Source: an uncultured delta proteobacterium
GTDB taxonomy: Bacteria; Desulfobacterota; Desulfovibrionia; Desulfovibrionales; Desulfovibrionaceae
Direction of reading: 5' to 3'
Length of the DNA stretch: 64,000 bases
Assembly: GCA_900079685.1 (NCBI GenBank)
Contig: LT599019.1
Span: 105,617-169,616, forward strand
Both the position numbers and the translations under genes were made by a program. This document shows positions 63,118 to 64,000 of the stretch, in pieces. The notes beneath the pieces are model-generated. The model was given only the letters and a program-made list of their open reading frames with translations. It had not been told where the DNA came from and made no database searches. Position 1 is the stretch's first letter; the number at the start of each line of letters is the position of its first letter.

Positions 63118-63233
63118 TGCTGGCATCGGCCTACTTTCCCACACATAAATATGCAGTATCATCGGCGATGAGGAGCTTAACTGCCGGGTTCGGAATGGGA
63201 CCGGGTGTACCCTCCTCTCTATGGACACCAGCA
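63118..63233 (-). rRNA. rrf: 5S ribosomal RNA
   Basis: The minus strand reads TGCTGG...CCAGCA with the two ends complementary, 116 nt, with the conserved CCGAACCCGG and GTTAAGC loops typical of bacterial 5S. It follows 23S by about 95 bp. Confidence 0.95.
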
Positions 63234-63329
63234 AATTGCTGTTCTTTCGAACGGTTCCTAACAGGAAGTTCCTGTCAGGTCGGATCGAAAGATCCAATTG
63301 AAGGGTTGGAAAGGAATTTGATGTAGAAT

Positions 63330-64000
<671 letters not shown>

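Overview
The window is 64 kb of GC-rich bacterial chromosome dominated by catabolic operons for small organic acids. Each operon carries its own transporter or CoA-activation genes and its own regulator. The organism cannot be named from this sequence alone. Several sigma-54 activators, three tripartite tricarboxylate transporter (TTT) TctA genes, LarA-family racemase homologs, a sulfite-exporter-like protein and the rRNA sequence would fit an anaerobic gut or sediment proteobacterium, with Desulfovibrionaceae (Desulfobacterota) as my best guess (inference).

Layout. (1) 1-6.3 kb: the 3' end of a PrpR-type sigma-54 activator, a predicted sigma-54 promoter, a short LarA-like protein and an HpcH/HpaI aldolase; then a mandelate-racemase-type acid-sugar dehydratase behind a perfect 20-bp palindrome, with a GntR/FCD repressor. 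(2) 6.4-10.5 kb: two exported proteins, a 3-hydroxyacyl-CoA dehydrogenase, and a rearrangement junction where an alcohol dehydrogenase fragment meets a MaoC-like hydratase. (3) 10.7-20.6 kb (minus): one operon behind a canonical -24/-12 promoter: CoA-transferase, SDR, TctB-TctC-TctA, binuclear amidohydrolase, acyl-CoA ligase, ThDP enzyme. A divergent sigma-54 activator (21.1-23.2 kb) is its likely controller. (4) 23.3-30.9 kb: a beta-oxidation-like operon (crotonase, thiolase, two 3HCDH-family proteins, flavoprotein) and a divergent crotonase plus amidohydrolase, served by back-to-back sigma-54 promoters; this second amidohydrolase is interrupted by one in-frame TAG. (5) 31-44.6 kb: a near-complete D-glucarate/galactarate route (garD, gudD, garR, garL) with a TTT system carrying two near-identical TctA genes, a LarA-like protein, and a divergent GntR repressor with three matching operators. 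(6) 44.7-51.8 kb (minus): endonuclease IV, Mn-type superoxide dismutase, an orphan DUF1850 protein, a PrpR-type activator, a hybrid histidine kinase and a truncated MFS gene. (7) 51.9-61.6 kb: two large polytopic membrane proteins around a GT2-GtrA glycosyltransferase; a TauE/SafE exporter, D-2-hydroxyacid dehydrogenase and genuine LarA-type racemase; and an HD-GYP protein. (8) 61.7-64 kb: the 3' end of an rRNA operon on the minus strand (23S partial, 5S) followed by a tandem array of terminators and 5S tails, one of which was hit by an IS630-family element.

How it fits together: aldarates or related carboxylates are imported by TTT systems, dehydrated by enolase-superfamily or GarD enzymes, cleaved by HpcH/HpaI aldolases and reduced by GarR. 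The two sigma-54 operons probably activate unknown acids, perhaps released by the amidohydrolases, to CoA thioesters for oxidation. Their substrates are unknown and they are the most promising undescribed pathways here.
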